From the NCBI GenBank assembly GCA_028282195.1, contig JANQII010000201.1, positions 1 to 33,396 of the forward strand: a stretch of DNA of 33,396 nt. Reading direction: 5' to 3'. Below are positions 22,592 through 31,071 of the stretch, one piece after another. Position 1 is the first letter of the stretch, and each line of letters begins with the position of its first letter. The notes under the pieces were generated by a model. It was not told the DNA's origin. It saw only the letters and a list, made by a program, of their open reading frames with translations, and did no database searches. A program made the position numbers and the translations under genes. This DNA is from Prolixibacteraceae bacterium (lineage in GTDB: Bacteria > Bacteroidota > Bacteroidia > Bacteroidales > Prolixibacteraceae).

Positions 22592-23704
22592 ATGAGCAAA
22601 CTAAATCTGATTACTTTATTGCTGATTTTTTTTATTTCAATAAAAGGTTATTCTCAAAACCGAACTGAAATAAATATTCCCGATATTCCAGGCTATATAA
22701 CGTTGAAGTGCGATTTTCATATGCACACGGTATTTTCTGATGGAGATGTTTGGCCAACAGTAAGGGTCCAGGAAGCATGGCTGGAAGGCCTGGATGCCAT
22801 CTCTATCACAGAACATATCGAATATCTGCCTCATTCGCAGGATATTGATGCGGATCATAACCGATCCTATGAAATTGCTAAACCTTTGGCAGATCAATTG
22901 GGTATTATTTTGATCCAGGGAGCGGAAATTACACGAAATATGCCACCGGGGCATTTAAATGCCATATTTATTAAGAATGCAAATTTACTTGAGCGTGAAG
23001 ACTGGTGGGAAGCTTGCGTAGAAGCTAAAGAGCAAGGTGCATTTGTATTTTGGAACCATCCGGGATGGAAGGCTCAACAACCAGACACAACCCTTTGGTG
23101 GAAAGAACACACCCGATTGTTTAATGCAGGGATAATGCAAGGGATAGAAGTTTATAATGAATCTGAGTTTTATCCTGAAGCACTTAAATGGGCTAAAGAA
23201 AAAAAATTAACAGTTATCGCAAATTCGGATGTTCATGGTCCTTCTAATATGGCTTTTTCTGCTGAGAAAAAAAGACCATTTACCCTGGTTTTTGTAACGG
23301 AAAAAACAACTGAAGGTGTTAAACAGGCGATGCTTGATAAACGTACTTTAGCGTATTTCGAAGATAAACTGGCGGGTGACAGAGCGTTTTTAACCCCTAT
23401 CTTTTTAAACTCTTTGGATATAGCTGATAAGCCTGTAGAGCTGAAGAACCACGAAGTAAAAAGAGTACGTGTTACAAACGAAAGCGACTTGACTTATAAG
23501 TTGAAGAAGCGACAACCTTCCATTGGGTTTAAATGCCCTGAGGAGCTTATTATAGAAGCGCATAAAACGATTTTGATTGAGCTTGAAGGTATTTCCAAAG
23601 AAATTGCAAATGCAGGAGTACTGAAAATGTACTATGAAGTTGAAAACCTGATGACTTTAGATGGAGAAGCTTTACCCGTAATATTAGAAATTGCCAATAA
23701 ATAA
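22592..23704 (+). CDS. Secreted PHP-domain phosphodiesterase (Sb-PDE-like)
   Basis: A 370-residue protein with a signal peptide (NLITLLLIFFISIKGYSQ, probable cleavage after YSQ). The PHP metal-binding signature follows: CDFHMHTVFSDGD, then ISITEHIEYL, GAEITRN, FWNHPGW and ANSDVHGPS, which supply the His/Asp/Glu ligands of a trinuclear site. The length and blocks match the periplasmic PHP proteins annotated in Bacteroidota as Sb-PDE family phosphodiesterases, so it probably hydrolyses phosphodiesters outside the cytoplasm. The substrate is unknown. Monocistronic, followed by a strong hairpin. Confidence 0.88.
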   Translation: MSKLNLITLLLIFFISIKGYSQNRTEINIPDIPGYITLKCDFHMHTVFSDGDVWPTVRVQEAWLEGLDAISITEHIEYLPHSQDIDADHNRSYEIAKPLADQLGIILIQGAEITRNMPPGHLNAIFIKNANLLEREDWWEACVEAKEQGAFVFWNHPGWKAQQPDTTLWWKEHTRLFNAGIMQGIEVYNESEFYPEALKWAKEKKLTVIANSDVHGPSNMAFSAEKKRPFTLVFVTEKTTEGVKQAMLDKRTLAYFEDKLAGDRAFLTPIFLNSLDIADKPVELKNHEVKRVRVTNESDLTYKLKKRQPSIGFKCPEELIIEAHKTILIELEGISKEIANAGVLKMYYEVENLMTLDGEALPVILEIANK

Positions 23705-23705
23705 A

Positions 23706-23729
23706 GAAGCGGTGGGAATCCACCGCTTC
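23706..23729 (+). terminator. Hairpin terminator after the PHP gene
   Basis: GAAGCGGTGG, loop GAAT, CCACCGCTTC: a perfect 10-bp stem starting 2 bp after the stop codon. No long T-run follows (ACTCTAAAC), but the position and stability support termination. Confidence 0.65.
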
Positions 23730-24138
23730 ACTCTAAACAAACAACTAAAATTACCTTGAGAACTTTGCATTTTAATCAACCAATCAACCCTACTAAGTCA
23801 TAAAACAAACGCTAAAATGCAAAGTATAATGTTAAATACGTTTAAGTGTATTGAATTGTTTCAACTCTTATAAATTTTTAACAGTTTTTAAATCAGTGAG
23901 ACTATGATTTCAGGATCCGGCCACCGCCGGAGAACTGGAATTATCTAAGTCGAACTGATCCCGATCGCAAGGCGGATCGGGATCTTTGGGTTTTAACTTG
24001 CCATCCCTATCGGGAGGAAATCCTGACGGCAGTCAGGTTTCCCGTTCCTTGGGGCGATAATATGAATAATTCCTTAGCTGATACCCCGTCTGCTTGCAGC
24101 GGGGTAGTTCATTTTATAAAATTTATTATTCTCAAATG
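23730..24138. other. Convergent intergenic region with several GC-rich hairpins
   Basis: No gene seen. Four inverted repeats occur: CCGG-CCAC-CGCCGG near 23917-23930 (imperfect), GATCCCGATC/GATCGGGATC at 23957-23984, CCTGAC/GTCAGG at 24022-24037 inside a larger GGGA...TCCC pairing, and TACCCCG/CGGGGTA at about 24083-24107 with an inner CTGC/GCAG. The last lies just beyond the end of the minus-strand gene and probably terminates it. The others are GC-richer than anything nearby. Confidence 0.6.
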
Positions 24139-25137
24139 CTACCCTTGATACTGGTCTCGCGATTTTTCAAGCAACCTTTTCGTTACAAGAATCCCTTCTT
24201 TATTATCAAATTGCGTGCCCTCATATTCAATGCCAATAAACCCTCGATAGCCTGAATCTAAAACGATTTTGATCATTTTGTAATAGTCAGTGTCAATTTC
24301 TTCACCATTATCATTAAAACGTTGTGATTTAGCACTAACAGCTTTAGCAAACTCCATCAATTCTCGTACCCCTTTATAACGGTCGTACCATTTTTCGGGC
24401 TCACTACTAATCTTAAAATTTCCAAAATCCGGTAACGTACCAACTCTTGGATGATCGGTCATTTTCATAACATCAACCAGCCATTCTCCGTCACTCGAAT
24501 AACCTCCGTGATTTTCTACAAGAATATTAATGTTTTGCTTATTCCCATATTCACAAAGCATGTTCAACCCATCGGCTGCAAGTTTCTTTTGTTCTTCATA
24601 AGATCCCTCGCTCCCTGCATTTACTCGTATTGAATGGCATCCCAATGAAGCAGCAGCATCAATCCACTTTTTGTGATTTTCAAGGGTTTGTTGTCGACCT
24701 TCTTTGTCGGGATGTCCAACCAATCCTTCCATGTCACACATAATCAACAAAGATTTAACTCCTTCATCTTCACATGCCTTACCCAAATCTTTTAGATATT
24801 TCTGGTTTTTTGCTTTGTCGAACATACAAGTGTTTACATATTCTACTCCATTAATCCCAAGTTTTCTTGCATAAGCTGGAAATTCAATGTTTTTCATTGG
24901 GGCTTTCTTCTCAATACTGGCAAAATCTTTTTTCAGCATCTCGGCAAACTTAGGCCATCCCAGTTTAATAGCATCCCCAAAAATCAAGTCATTAATTGAC
25001 CATTCAGCCAGAGATATCTTAAACAAATCTTTTGCGTCTTTTTGAGAAAAAGACCAAGCTGGGGCTCCCATCATGACCCCAGAAGTAACAATTGCAGATT
25101 TCTGCAAAAACGATCGTCGGTTTAGATTAATTTTCAT
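24139..25137 (-). CDS. Tat-exported TIM-barrel sugar isomerase/epimerase-like protein
   Basis: A 332-residue protein with a twin-arginine signal (NRRSFLQKSAIVTSG) and a probable cleavage after the hydrophobic stretch near PAWSFS. The body matches the xylose-isomerase-like TIM barrel family (AP_endonuc_2): GINGVEYVN, VKSLLIMCD, GCHSIRVN, INILVENHGGYS, VGTLPDFGN and FIGIEYEG hold the strand-end Glu, Asp and His residues that bind a divalent metal. A role in periplasmic sugar metabolism is likely but the substrate is unknown. Divergent from the MscS gene. Confidence 0.9.
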   Translation of the reverse strand: MKINLNRRSFLQKSAIVTSGVMMGAPAWSFSQKDAKDLFKISLAEWSINDLIFGDAIKLGWPKFAEMLKKDFASIEKKAPMKNIEFPAYARKLGINGVEYVNTCMFDKAKNQKYLKDLGKACEDEGVKSLLIMCDMEGLVGHPDKEGRQQTLENHKKWIDAAASLGCHSIRVNAGSEGSYEEQKKLAADGLNMLCEYGNKQNINILVENHGGYSSDGEWLVDVMKMTDHPRVGTLPDFGNFKISSEPEKWYDRYKGVRELMEFAKAVSAKSQRFNDNGEEIDTDYYKMIKIVLDSGYRGFIGIEYEGTQFDNKEGILVTKRLLEKSRDQYQG

Positions 25138-25280
25138 GTCTTAATTTATTATAATTAGAAATTTAAAAATAGAAAGAAAGCCTTAAGCTAACAAGCTTAA
25201 AGGTTATGAAACATTGATTTTAAGGTTTTTTCAATTAACTTTTTTCATAGAATCTTGTTAAATAATAAAAATTTTATAGC

Positions 25281-26093
25281 ATGGAAAACTATCAAAACAT
25301 TATTGACAAGGCTTATGAGCTCATTTTGATCTATGGTCCAAAAATCCTACTAGCCATTATTGTTCTCGTTGTTGGTTTGTGGATTATTAATCGTTTCACA
25401 CGTGCTACCCGCAGGTTAATGGAGGCACGTGAAGTTAATGTTTCTCTTATTGGTTTTGTAAGCAGTTTAACTAACATTGGCTTAAAAGTATTGCTTTTAG
25501 TGAGTGTCGCAGGCATGATTGGTATTCAAACAACTTCGTTCATAGCAATTTTAGGTGCGGCAGGTTTAGCAATTGGTTTGGCACTGCAGGGCACTCTGGC
25601 CAACTTTGCCGGAGGTGTTATGATTCTGATTTTTAAACCTTACAAAGTTGGTGATCTTATTCAGGCACAGGGGCATTTAGGTGTTGTAAAGGAGGTTCAC
25701 ATTTTTGTAACAGTACTTTTATCTCCGGATAATAAAACGATTATTATCCCAAATGGTGCAATTTCAAACGGAGACATAACCAATTATACAACAGAAGGAA
25801 CGATTCGTGTTGATCTGACTTTTGGAATAGCATATGAAGCCAATATCAAACAAGCAAAGGACGTGTTAATGAATGTTTTGACCAGTCATCCGAAAGTATT
25901 AAAAGATCCTGTTCCGTTTGTAGGGGTGAGTGAATTGGCTGACAGTTCTGTAAATTTAGCTGTGCGCCCTTATTGCAAACCTGAAGATTACTGGGAAGTA
26001 TATTTCGATATTTACGAAGCAGGGAAAGTTGCATTGGATGAAGCAGAAATTACAATTCCATTCCCACAAATGGATGTTCATTTGGATAAGTAG
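25281..26093 (+). CDS. Small-conductance mechanosensitive channel (MscS family)
   Basis: A 270-residue membrane protein of minimal MscS size. Three N-terminal hydrophobic segments are followed by the pore helix GAAGLAIGLALQGTLANFAG with the Gly/Ala packing pattern and the turn VMILIFKPYKVGDLI. The beta domain contains IIIPNGAISNGDITNYT, and the C-terminal domain ends TIPFPQMDVHLD, all family marks. It opens under membrane tension to release solutes during osmotic down-shock. Probably monocistronic. Confidence 0.95.
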   Translation: MENYQNIIDKAYELILIYGPKILLAIIVLVVGLWIINRFTRATRRLMEAREVNVSLIGFVSSLTNIGLKVLLLVSVAGMIGIQTTSFIAILGAAGLAIGLALQGTLANFAGGVMILIFKPYKVGDLIQAQGHLGVVKEVHIFVTVLLSPDNKTIIIPNGAISNGDITNYTTEGTIRVDLTFGIAYEANIKQAKDVLMNVLTSHPKVLKDPVPFVGVSELADSSVNLAVRPYCKPEDYWEVYFDIYEAGKVALDEAEITIPFPQMDVHLDK

Positions 26094-26230
26094 GAATTTT
26101 CTTTGATTATGAGGTTGTTTGAGAAGTGCTAACAATTATTTAATGAAGATTTCAGTATAAAAAACTTGGTTTTCATTTTAAAAATTTATTCTTTTACAAC
26201 TTAAAGTTCAAAAAGATTATGATATAAATA

Positions 26231-26284
26231 CAATATGGCTTCCGTGGTGGGGTCTTCTTTTATTAGAAGTTAATAGCCATATTG
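26231..26284 (+). promoter_or_regulatory. Nested hairpin in the trp leader transcript
   Basis: CAATATGGCT (26231-26240) pairs perfectly with AGCCATATTG (26275-26284); inside it CTTCT (26254-26258) pairs with AGAAG (26265-26269). The loop carries tgg and tggtgg triplets in one frame that lacks a usable start. It precedes the Trp leader peptide by 20 bp and may be part of the 5' leader structure. Confidence 0.5.
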
Positions 26285-26303
26285 GTATTTTTAAGATATT
26301 AAT

Positions 26304-26372
26304 ATGAATCGAATCATGAATACAGCTTGGTGGTGGCGCAGACACTTTTCACAATACCGTGGAAGGAGTTAG
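26304..26372 (+). CDS. trpL: trp operon leader peptide (three tandem Trp codons)
   Basis: A 22-codon ORF, MNRIMNTAWWWRRHFSQ continuing to a TAG at 26370-26372, with TGG TGG TGG at 26328-26336. A second in-frame ATG lies at 26316. A run of Trp codons in a short ORF just before a transcription terminator and trpE is the hallmark of ribosome-mediated attenuation: stalling at the Trp codons when charged tRNA-Trp is scarce prevents formation of the terminator. Confidence 0.93.
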   Translation: MNRIMNTAWWWRRHFSQYRGRS

Positions 26373-26399
26373 CTGTCATGTGCGTCATGATTCAAAAAA

Positions 26400-26431
26400 G
26401 CGGCTTATCGGACACGGTAAGCCGTTTTTTT
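26400..26431 (+). terminator. trp attenuator (intrinsic terminator)
   Basis: CGGCTTATC (26401-26409) pairs with GGTAAGCCG (26416-26424) with one G-T pair, followed by seven Ts (26425-26431). It ends 29 bp before trpE. Upstream, GCGCAGACA near the Trp codons and TGTCATGTGCG after the leader stop are partly complementary and could form the competing structures. Confidence 0.92.
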
Positions 26432-26459
26432 ATGCAGAAAATAATTCAAAAAAATATAA

Positions 26460-27863
26460 ATGAGTCAAATAGAATTTAAAACATCAGTAAGACAATTACT
26501 GGCAGACATGGTGACTCCGGTCAGTGTTTATTTAAGGATCCGAACACTGTATCCGAAGTCAATTTTATTGGAAAGTTCCGATTACCGGGGAAAAGAAAAT
26601 GCCTTATCATTGATCTGCTTCAATCCTATAGCGCATTTTCAGGTACATGAAAATGAGGTAAAAATGAAAATGCCGAATGGTGAGAAAGGGATTAAACCGA
26701 TTTCAAAAGAAAATAGTGTTGAAGCTCAGCTTGATTTATTTCTGAAGTCTTTCAGGGTCGAGGAAAATGAGAAAGTACCTGTCAATGGTATTTTCGGGTA
26801 CATCAGCTATGATGCCATTAAGTATTTTGAAAAGATTGAAATCAATTCAGAGCAAAAAGACGAATATCAAATTCCTGAAATTCATTATTCATTTTATCAA
26901 TACACCATTGCTATTGATCACCATACCAATCAAATGTTCTTGATTGAGAATTTACAAGAAGGTGAAAAATCGCAGCTTGATTACATAGAACATTTGCTGG
27001 TGAACCTGAATTTTATGACTTCACGGTTTGAGATTCAGGGAGAAGAAGAATCCAATATCAGCAATGAAGAATATATGGAAATGGTAACACGGGGTAAAGA
27101 ACATTGCTATCGTGGAGATGTTTTTCAAATTGTACTAAGTCGTCAGTTTTCTCAACCCTTCCAGGGAGATGAATTTAATGTGTATCGTGCGTTGAGGCAG
27201 GTGAACCCATCACCTTACCTGTTCTTTTTTGATTATGGCGATTACAGGATTATGGGATCAAGTCCTGAAGCTGAGTTGCGGATTATGAACGGAAGAGCAA
27301 TCATCAACCCGATTGCCGGAACATTTAAACGCACCGGTAATGATGAGGAAGACCGAATTTCAGCAGAAAAACTATGTGAAGACCCCAAAGAAAATGCTGA
27401 ACACGTGATGCTGGTTGATTTAGCCAGAAACGATTTAAGCAGAAATGCAGATGATGTGAAAGTGGATATTTATCGTGAAGTTCAATTTTATTCGCATGTA
27501 ATTCACTTGGTTTCTGAGGTGTCAGGGCGATTGCCTGAAGATACAAATATGGTTCGTGTGTTGGGTGATTCTTTTCCCGCAGGAACATTGTCAGGCGCAC
27601 CAAAACATCGCGCCATGCAACTGATTGATCATTACGAGAATCAGCGCCGGGGTTACTATGGTGGTTGTATTGGTTACCTGGGCTTTGACGGAACACTAAA
27701 CCATGCAATAATGATCCGTTCATTTTTGAGTAAAGGGAATTGTTTATATTACCAGGCAGGAGCTGGCGTAGTTGCTGACTCCAAAGAAGAAAGCGAGTTG
27801 CAGGAAGTAAATAATAAATTAGGAGCGTTAAAAAAAGCCATTGAGATGGCAAAAGATATTTGA
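26460..27863 (+). CDS. trpE: TrpE, anthranilate synthase component I
   Basis: A 467-residue enzyme that with TrpG converts chorismate and glutamine to anthranilate. Seen: ILLESSDYRG (the LLES motif that binds feedback tryptophan), FQIVLSRQF, YLFFFDYGDYRIMGSSPE, NPIAGTFKRTG, EHVMLVDLARND, and FPAGTLSGAPK, all chorismate-binding signatures. First gene of trpEGDCFBA, directly behind the attenuator. Confidence 0.97.
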   Translation: MSQIEFKTSVRQLLADMVTPVSVYLRIRTLYPKSILLESSDYRGKENALSLICFNPIAHFQVHENEVKMKMPNGEKGIKPISKENSVEAQLDLFLKSFRVEENEKVPVNGIFGYISYDAIKYFEKIEINSEQKDEYQIPEIHYSFYQYTIAIDHHTNQMFLIENLQEGEKSQLDYIEHLLVNLNFMTSRFEIQGEEESNISNEEYMEMVTRGKEHCYRGDVFQIVLSRQFSQPFQGDEFNVYRALRQVNPSPYLFFFDYGDYRIMGSSPEAELRIMNGRAIINPIAGTFKRTGNDEEDRISAEKLCEDPKENAEHVMLVDLARNDLSRNADDVKVDIYREVQFYSHVIHLVSEVSGRLPEDTNMVRVLGDSFPAGTLSGAPKHRAMQLIDHYENQRRGYYGGCIGYLGFDGTLNHAIMIRSFLSKGNCLYYQAGAGVVADSKEESELQEVNNKLGALKKAIEMAKDI

Positions 27864-27982
27864 AGGCCTTATTTGTTCTTTAAATTAAAAACCATTTTTA
27901 AAGGAAAAGTGAAAAAGGCTTAACAAATCGTGCAATGGTTTATAAAAATGAAACAAATAAAAAATATTAATAGTTTAAAAAT

Positions 27983-28009
27983 CCCCTCCTTTGGAGGGAT
28001 TAGGGGAGG
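27983..28009 (+). repeat. GC-rich inverted repeat before trpG
   Basis: CCCCTCCTTTGGAGGGATTAG followed by GGGAGG: the CCCCTCC at 27983-27989 can pair either with GGAGGG (27993-27998) or with GGGGAGG (28003-28009). It is much GC-richer than its surroundings and looks like the short repeated hairpins dispersed in Bacteroidota genomes. The 3' arm GGGGAGG lies 5 bp before the trpG ATG, where a ribosome-binding site would be. Confidence 0.65.
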
Positions 28010-28014
28010 CTTAT

Positions 28015-28584
28015 ATGAATATAGTTGTTGTAGATAATTACGATTCATTCACGTATAATCTGGTACATGCAATTAAAAAGATTTCAGGAGAGCCGGTTGA
28101 TGTGATCCGGAATGATGAATTGGAAGTTGGGGATCTTGATAAGTATGATAAAATTGTACTTTCCCCGGGACCAGGAATTCCTGAAGAAGCAGGTCTGTTG
28201 CTAGATGTTATCCGGGAATATGCGTCGAAGAAAAGTATGCTTGGTGTCTGTTTGGGACATCAGGCAATTGGTGAAGTGTTTGGCGCAAAATTGACAAATA
28301 TGAACCGGGTGCTTCACGGAATTTCAACACCAGTTAAGCAAACCGACGAGGATAAAGTCCTGTTTGAGGATGTGCCGGAAGAGTTTGATGCTGGGCGTTA
28401 TCATTCCTGGATTGTTGATCAGGAAGATTTACCCGATTGCCTTCAGGTAACCTGCCTGGATGCTGAGGGCATGATTATGTCGATGAAACACAGGGAGTAT
28501 GATGTGCATGGTGTGCAGTTTCATCCTGAGTCAGTTTTAACTCCGTTGGGAGAAAAAATTATTGCAAATTGGTTGAACCATTAA
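28015..28584 (+). CDS. trpG: TrpG, anthranilate synthase glutamine amidotransferase
   Basis: A 189-residue class I glutamine amidotransferase from the ATG at 28015 (MNIVVVDNYDSFTYNLVH, the normal family start); an ATG at 27991 would begin inside the GC-rich repeat. Catalytic Cys79 is in GVCLGHQAIGE and the His/Glu pair in VQFHPESV. It supplies ammonia to TrpE. Confidence 0.96.
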   Translation: MNIVVVDNYDSFTYNLVHAIKKISGEPVDVIRNDELEVGDLDKYDKIVLSPGPGIPEEAGLLLDVIREYASKKSMLGVCLGHQAIGEVFGAKLTNMNRVLHGISTPVKQTDEDKVLFEDVPEEFDAGRYHSWIVDQEDLPDCLQVTCLDAEGMIMSMKHREYDVHGVQFHPESVLTPLGEKIIANWLNH

Positions 28585-28594
28585 AATTCCGATC

Positions 28595-29581
28595 ATGAAA
28601 GAAATTCTAAGTTACCTTACTTCACATCATTTTCTTACAAAAGAAAAAGCCAAAGAAACGCTAACAGGAATTGGAAAAGGGAATTATTCTGAAGTTGAAA
28701 TTGCTTCATTTCTTACTGTTTTCCTGATGAGGCCGATTCAGGCACAAGAGTTGGCAGGCTTTCGGGAAGCTTTGCTGGACTTATGTGTTCCGGTTGATTT
28801 ATCGGGATTCAATACCATTGATGTTTGCGGGACCGGTGGAGACAGTAAAAACACATTTAATATCTCAACACTGGCAGCTTTTGTTGTGGCTGGTGCCGGA
28901 GTGAAAGTTGTTAAACATGGGAATTATGCTGTTTCATCTCCTTGCGGTTCATCCAACCTGATTGAGCATTTTGGCTATAAATTCAGCAATGATCCTGAGA
29001 AATTGAAAAAGGATTTAGAGAAGTCAAACATTTGCTATTTGCATGCTCCGCTTTTCCATCCTGCAATGAAATATGTTGCGCCAGTCCGGGCAGCTTTACG
29101 TTTGAAAACATTCTTTAATATGTTAGGCCCTATGGTAAATCCAGCCCGGCCACAAAACCAGTTGGTTGGCGTTTATAGCCCTGAGGTTATGGAGTTGTAT
29201 CATGGTGTATACAAAGAAACCGGTATGAATTATACCATATTGAACAGTGAAGATGGGTTTGATGAAATCTCATTGACATCTGATGTTCATTACATTTCTC
29301 ATGAAGGAAACGGGAAGTTGGCACCAGAAGATTTTGGATTCAAAAAATGGAAAGAAGAAGATTTATTCGGAGGCGGGACCATTGAAGAGGCAGCAAAAAT
29401 ATTTATGGATATTTTGAACGAAAAAGGAACTGAAGCTCAGGATGAAGCTATTTTAGCGAATGCTGCAATGGCAATTAAAACAGTACATCCTGGGAAAAGC
29501 CTTGATCAATGCGTTGAAATGGCAATAGCTTCCCTGAAAGATGGAAGTGCATTGGAGGCATTTATAAAATTTATTGGATAA
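28595..29581 (+). CDS. trpD: TrpD, anthranilate phosphoribosyltransferase
   Basis: A 328-residue enzyme joining anthranilate to PRPP. Diagnostic DVCGTGGDSKNTFNIST (PRPP loop), VKHGNYAVSSPCGSSNLIEH, and RAALRLKTFFNMLGPMVNP are present. It follows trpG by 10 bp and precedes trpC by 3 bp. Confidence 0.97.
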   Translation: MKEILSYLTSHHFLTKEKAKETLTGIGKGNYSEVEIASFLTVFLMRPIQAQELAGFREALLDLCVPVDLSGFNTIDVCGTGGDSKNTFNISTLAAFVVAGAGVKVVKHGNYAVSSPCGSSNLIEHFGYKFSNDPEKLKKDLEKSNICYLHAPLFHPAMKYVAPVRAALRLKTFFNMLGPMVNPARPQNQLVGVYSPEVMELYHGVYKETGMNYTILNSEDGFDEISLTSDVHYISHEGNGKLAPEDFGFKKWKEEDLFGGGTIEEAAKIFMDILNEKGTEAQDEAILANAAMAIKTVHPGKSLDQCVEMAIASLKDGSALEAFIKFIG

Positions 29582-29584
29582 GAA

Positions 29585-30367
29585 ATGACAATACTTGACA
29601 AAATTAATCAACATAAAAGGTTTGAGATTGAAGAAGCCAAACAAAAAATCAGCCTTGAGGAATTAAAACTTTCCCCTTTTTTCAAACGAGATTGTAATTC
29701 GCTGAAAGAAGCTTTGAAGGTTGAAGGATCAACTGGAATTATCGCAGAGTTTAAAACCAAATCACCTTCGAAGGGAATGATTAATGATAAAGCGGAAGTT
29801 GTTGAGGTAACTTCAGCTTATGCCTCTGCCGGAGCTTCTGGTTTATCTGTACTTACCGATCAGAAATATTTTGGCGGATCATTTGAAAACTTGGCGAAAG
29901 CCCGTTTTGCAAACCCGAAAACTCCGATTCTAAGAAAAGATTTTATGCTGGATGAGTATCAGGTTTACGAGGCAAAAGCCCATGGTGCTGATCTGATTTT
30001 GCTTATTGCTGCAAGTCTTTCCGCAAAGAAAATGCTCATGCTTACTGAAGTTGCAAAGTCTCTGGGAATGGAAGTTTTAGTTGAGGTTCATACCGAAGAG
30101 GAAGTTGAAAAACTAAACCCAATGATTGATTTGGTTGGTGTAAATAATCGCAACCTGAAAACCTTTGAGGTTGATATTGAAACGTCGGTTCGACTTAGTA
30201 AGATTTTACCTGACAATCTTGTGAAAATATCTGAAAGTGGATTGTCTTTAGTAGAAAATATACCCTACTTAAGGGAGCATGGTTTTGAAGGCTTTTTAAT
30301 GGGTGAAAATTTCATGAAAGAAGAAAACCCAGGGCAAGCCTGTAAGGAATTTATTAAGCAGCTATAA
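29585..30367 (+). CDS. trpC: TrpC, indole-3-glycerol-phosphate synthase
   Basis: A 260-residue TIM-barrel enzyme. Signatures: IIAEFKTKSPSKG (catalytic Lys), LRKDFMLDEYQ, EVLVEVHTEEE, GVNNRNLKTFEVD, SESGL and the phosphate-binding FLMGENFM. Not fused to TrpF, unlike in enteric bacteria. Confidence 0.97.
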   Translation: MTILDKINQHKRFEIEEAKQKISLEELKLSPFFKRDCNSLKEALKVEGSTGIIAEFKTKSPSKGMINDKAEVVEVTSAYASAGASGLSVLTDQKYFGGSFENLAKARFANPKTPILRKDFMLDEYQVYEAKAHGADLILLIAASLSAKKMLMLTEVAKSLGMEVLVEVHTEEEVEKLNPMIDLVGVNNRNLKTFEVDIETSVRLSKILPDNLVKISESGLSLVENIPYLREHGFEGFLMGENFMKEENPGQACKEFIKQL

Positions 30368-30375
30368 AGGATACT

Positions 30376-30402
30376 CATCGGATGACTTTAAGTCATCCGA
30401 TG
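30376..30402 (+). repeat. 27-bp perfect palindrome between trpC and trpF
   Basis: CATCGGATGACTT-T-AAGTCATCCGATG: arms of 13 bp around a single base. It covers the first ATGs of the trpF ORF (30382, 30400). It shares the core TGACT...AGTCA with the inverted repeat between trpB and trpA. Confidence 0.85.
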
Positions 30403-30414
30403 ATGATAAAAACA

Positions 30415-31050
30415 ATGAATAAAGAATTAAAAATAAAAGTTTGCGGAATGCGCGATCCTGAAAACATTCAGGAGATTGCTGCTTCTTCACCAGATTATTT
30501 TGGTTTTATTTTTTATCCAAAATCAAAACGGTTTTTAGGGAATAATCTTGAAAAGGATGTGTTCAATGCTGTGCCAACATACATTCAGAAAGTAGGTGTT
30601 TTTGTTAATGAAAATGAAGCTGAAGTTCTTAGAATTTGTAAAACGTACGGTTTGGAAATCGCACAGCTTCATGGTTCAGAATCGCCTGAATATTGCATGA
30701 GAATTCAAAATGAAAAGCTGGTTGTTTTCAAAGCTTTTGCAGTAAATGATGCCTTTGATTTTTCAAAACTTGAATTATACGAAGGAGTAGTCGATTATTT
30801 TCTTTTCGATACAAAAGGCAAATTGCCGGGGGGAACAGGGTTAAAATTCAACTGGGATATTCTAAAGAAGTACCAATTAAAAACTCCATTCTTTTTAAGT
30901 GGGGGAATTGAGCCAAATGATTTGGGGGCAATTCAAAAGTTCGAACATCCCGCCCTTTTCGGGATTGATATAAACAGTGGTTTTGAAATTGAGCCGGCAT
31001 TAAAAGATGTGGAGAAGGTTAAGGAATTTATGAATAGGATTAAAATATAA
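30415..31050 (+). CDS. trpF: TrpF, phosphoribosylanthranilate isomerase
   Basis: A 211-residue TIM-barrel enzyme starting MNKELKIKVCGMRDPENI. The ATG at 30415 was chosen because family members begin a few residues before KVCGM, and because the earlier in-frame ATGs (30382, 30400, 30403) lie in or at the edge of a palindrome. Catalytic Cys in KVCGM and Asp in FLFDTKGKLPGGTGLKFNW are present, with SGGIEP and GIDINSGFE for phosphate binding. Confidence 0.95.
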   Translation: MNKELKIKVCGMRDPENIQEIAASSPDYFGFIFYPKSKRFLGNNLEKDVFNAVPTYIQKVGVFVNENEAEVLRICKTYGLEIAQLHGSESPEYCMRIQNEKLVVFKAFAVNDAFDFSKLELYEGVVDYFLFDTKGKLPGGTGLKFNWDILKKYQLKTPFFLSGGIEPNDLGAIQKFEHPALFGIDINSGFEIEPALKDVEKVKEFMNRIKI

Positions 31051-31071
31051 TCGAGTCAAATAAAACGAAAC

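Noticed and set aside
26236-26271. Short reading MASVVGSSFIRS in the upstream trp-leader hairpin, considered as a second leader peptide.
   Set aside because: In the ATG frame it holds no Trp codons; the frame with TGG triplets has no start codon before a stop.
27325-27852. 175-codon minus-strand ORF opposite trpE.
   Set aside because: Antisense shadow; trpE is fully supported by its chorismate-binding motifs.
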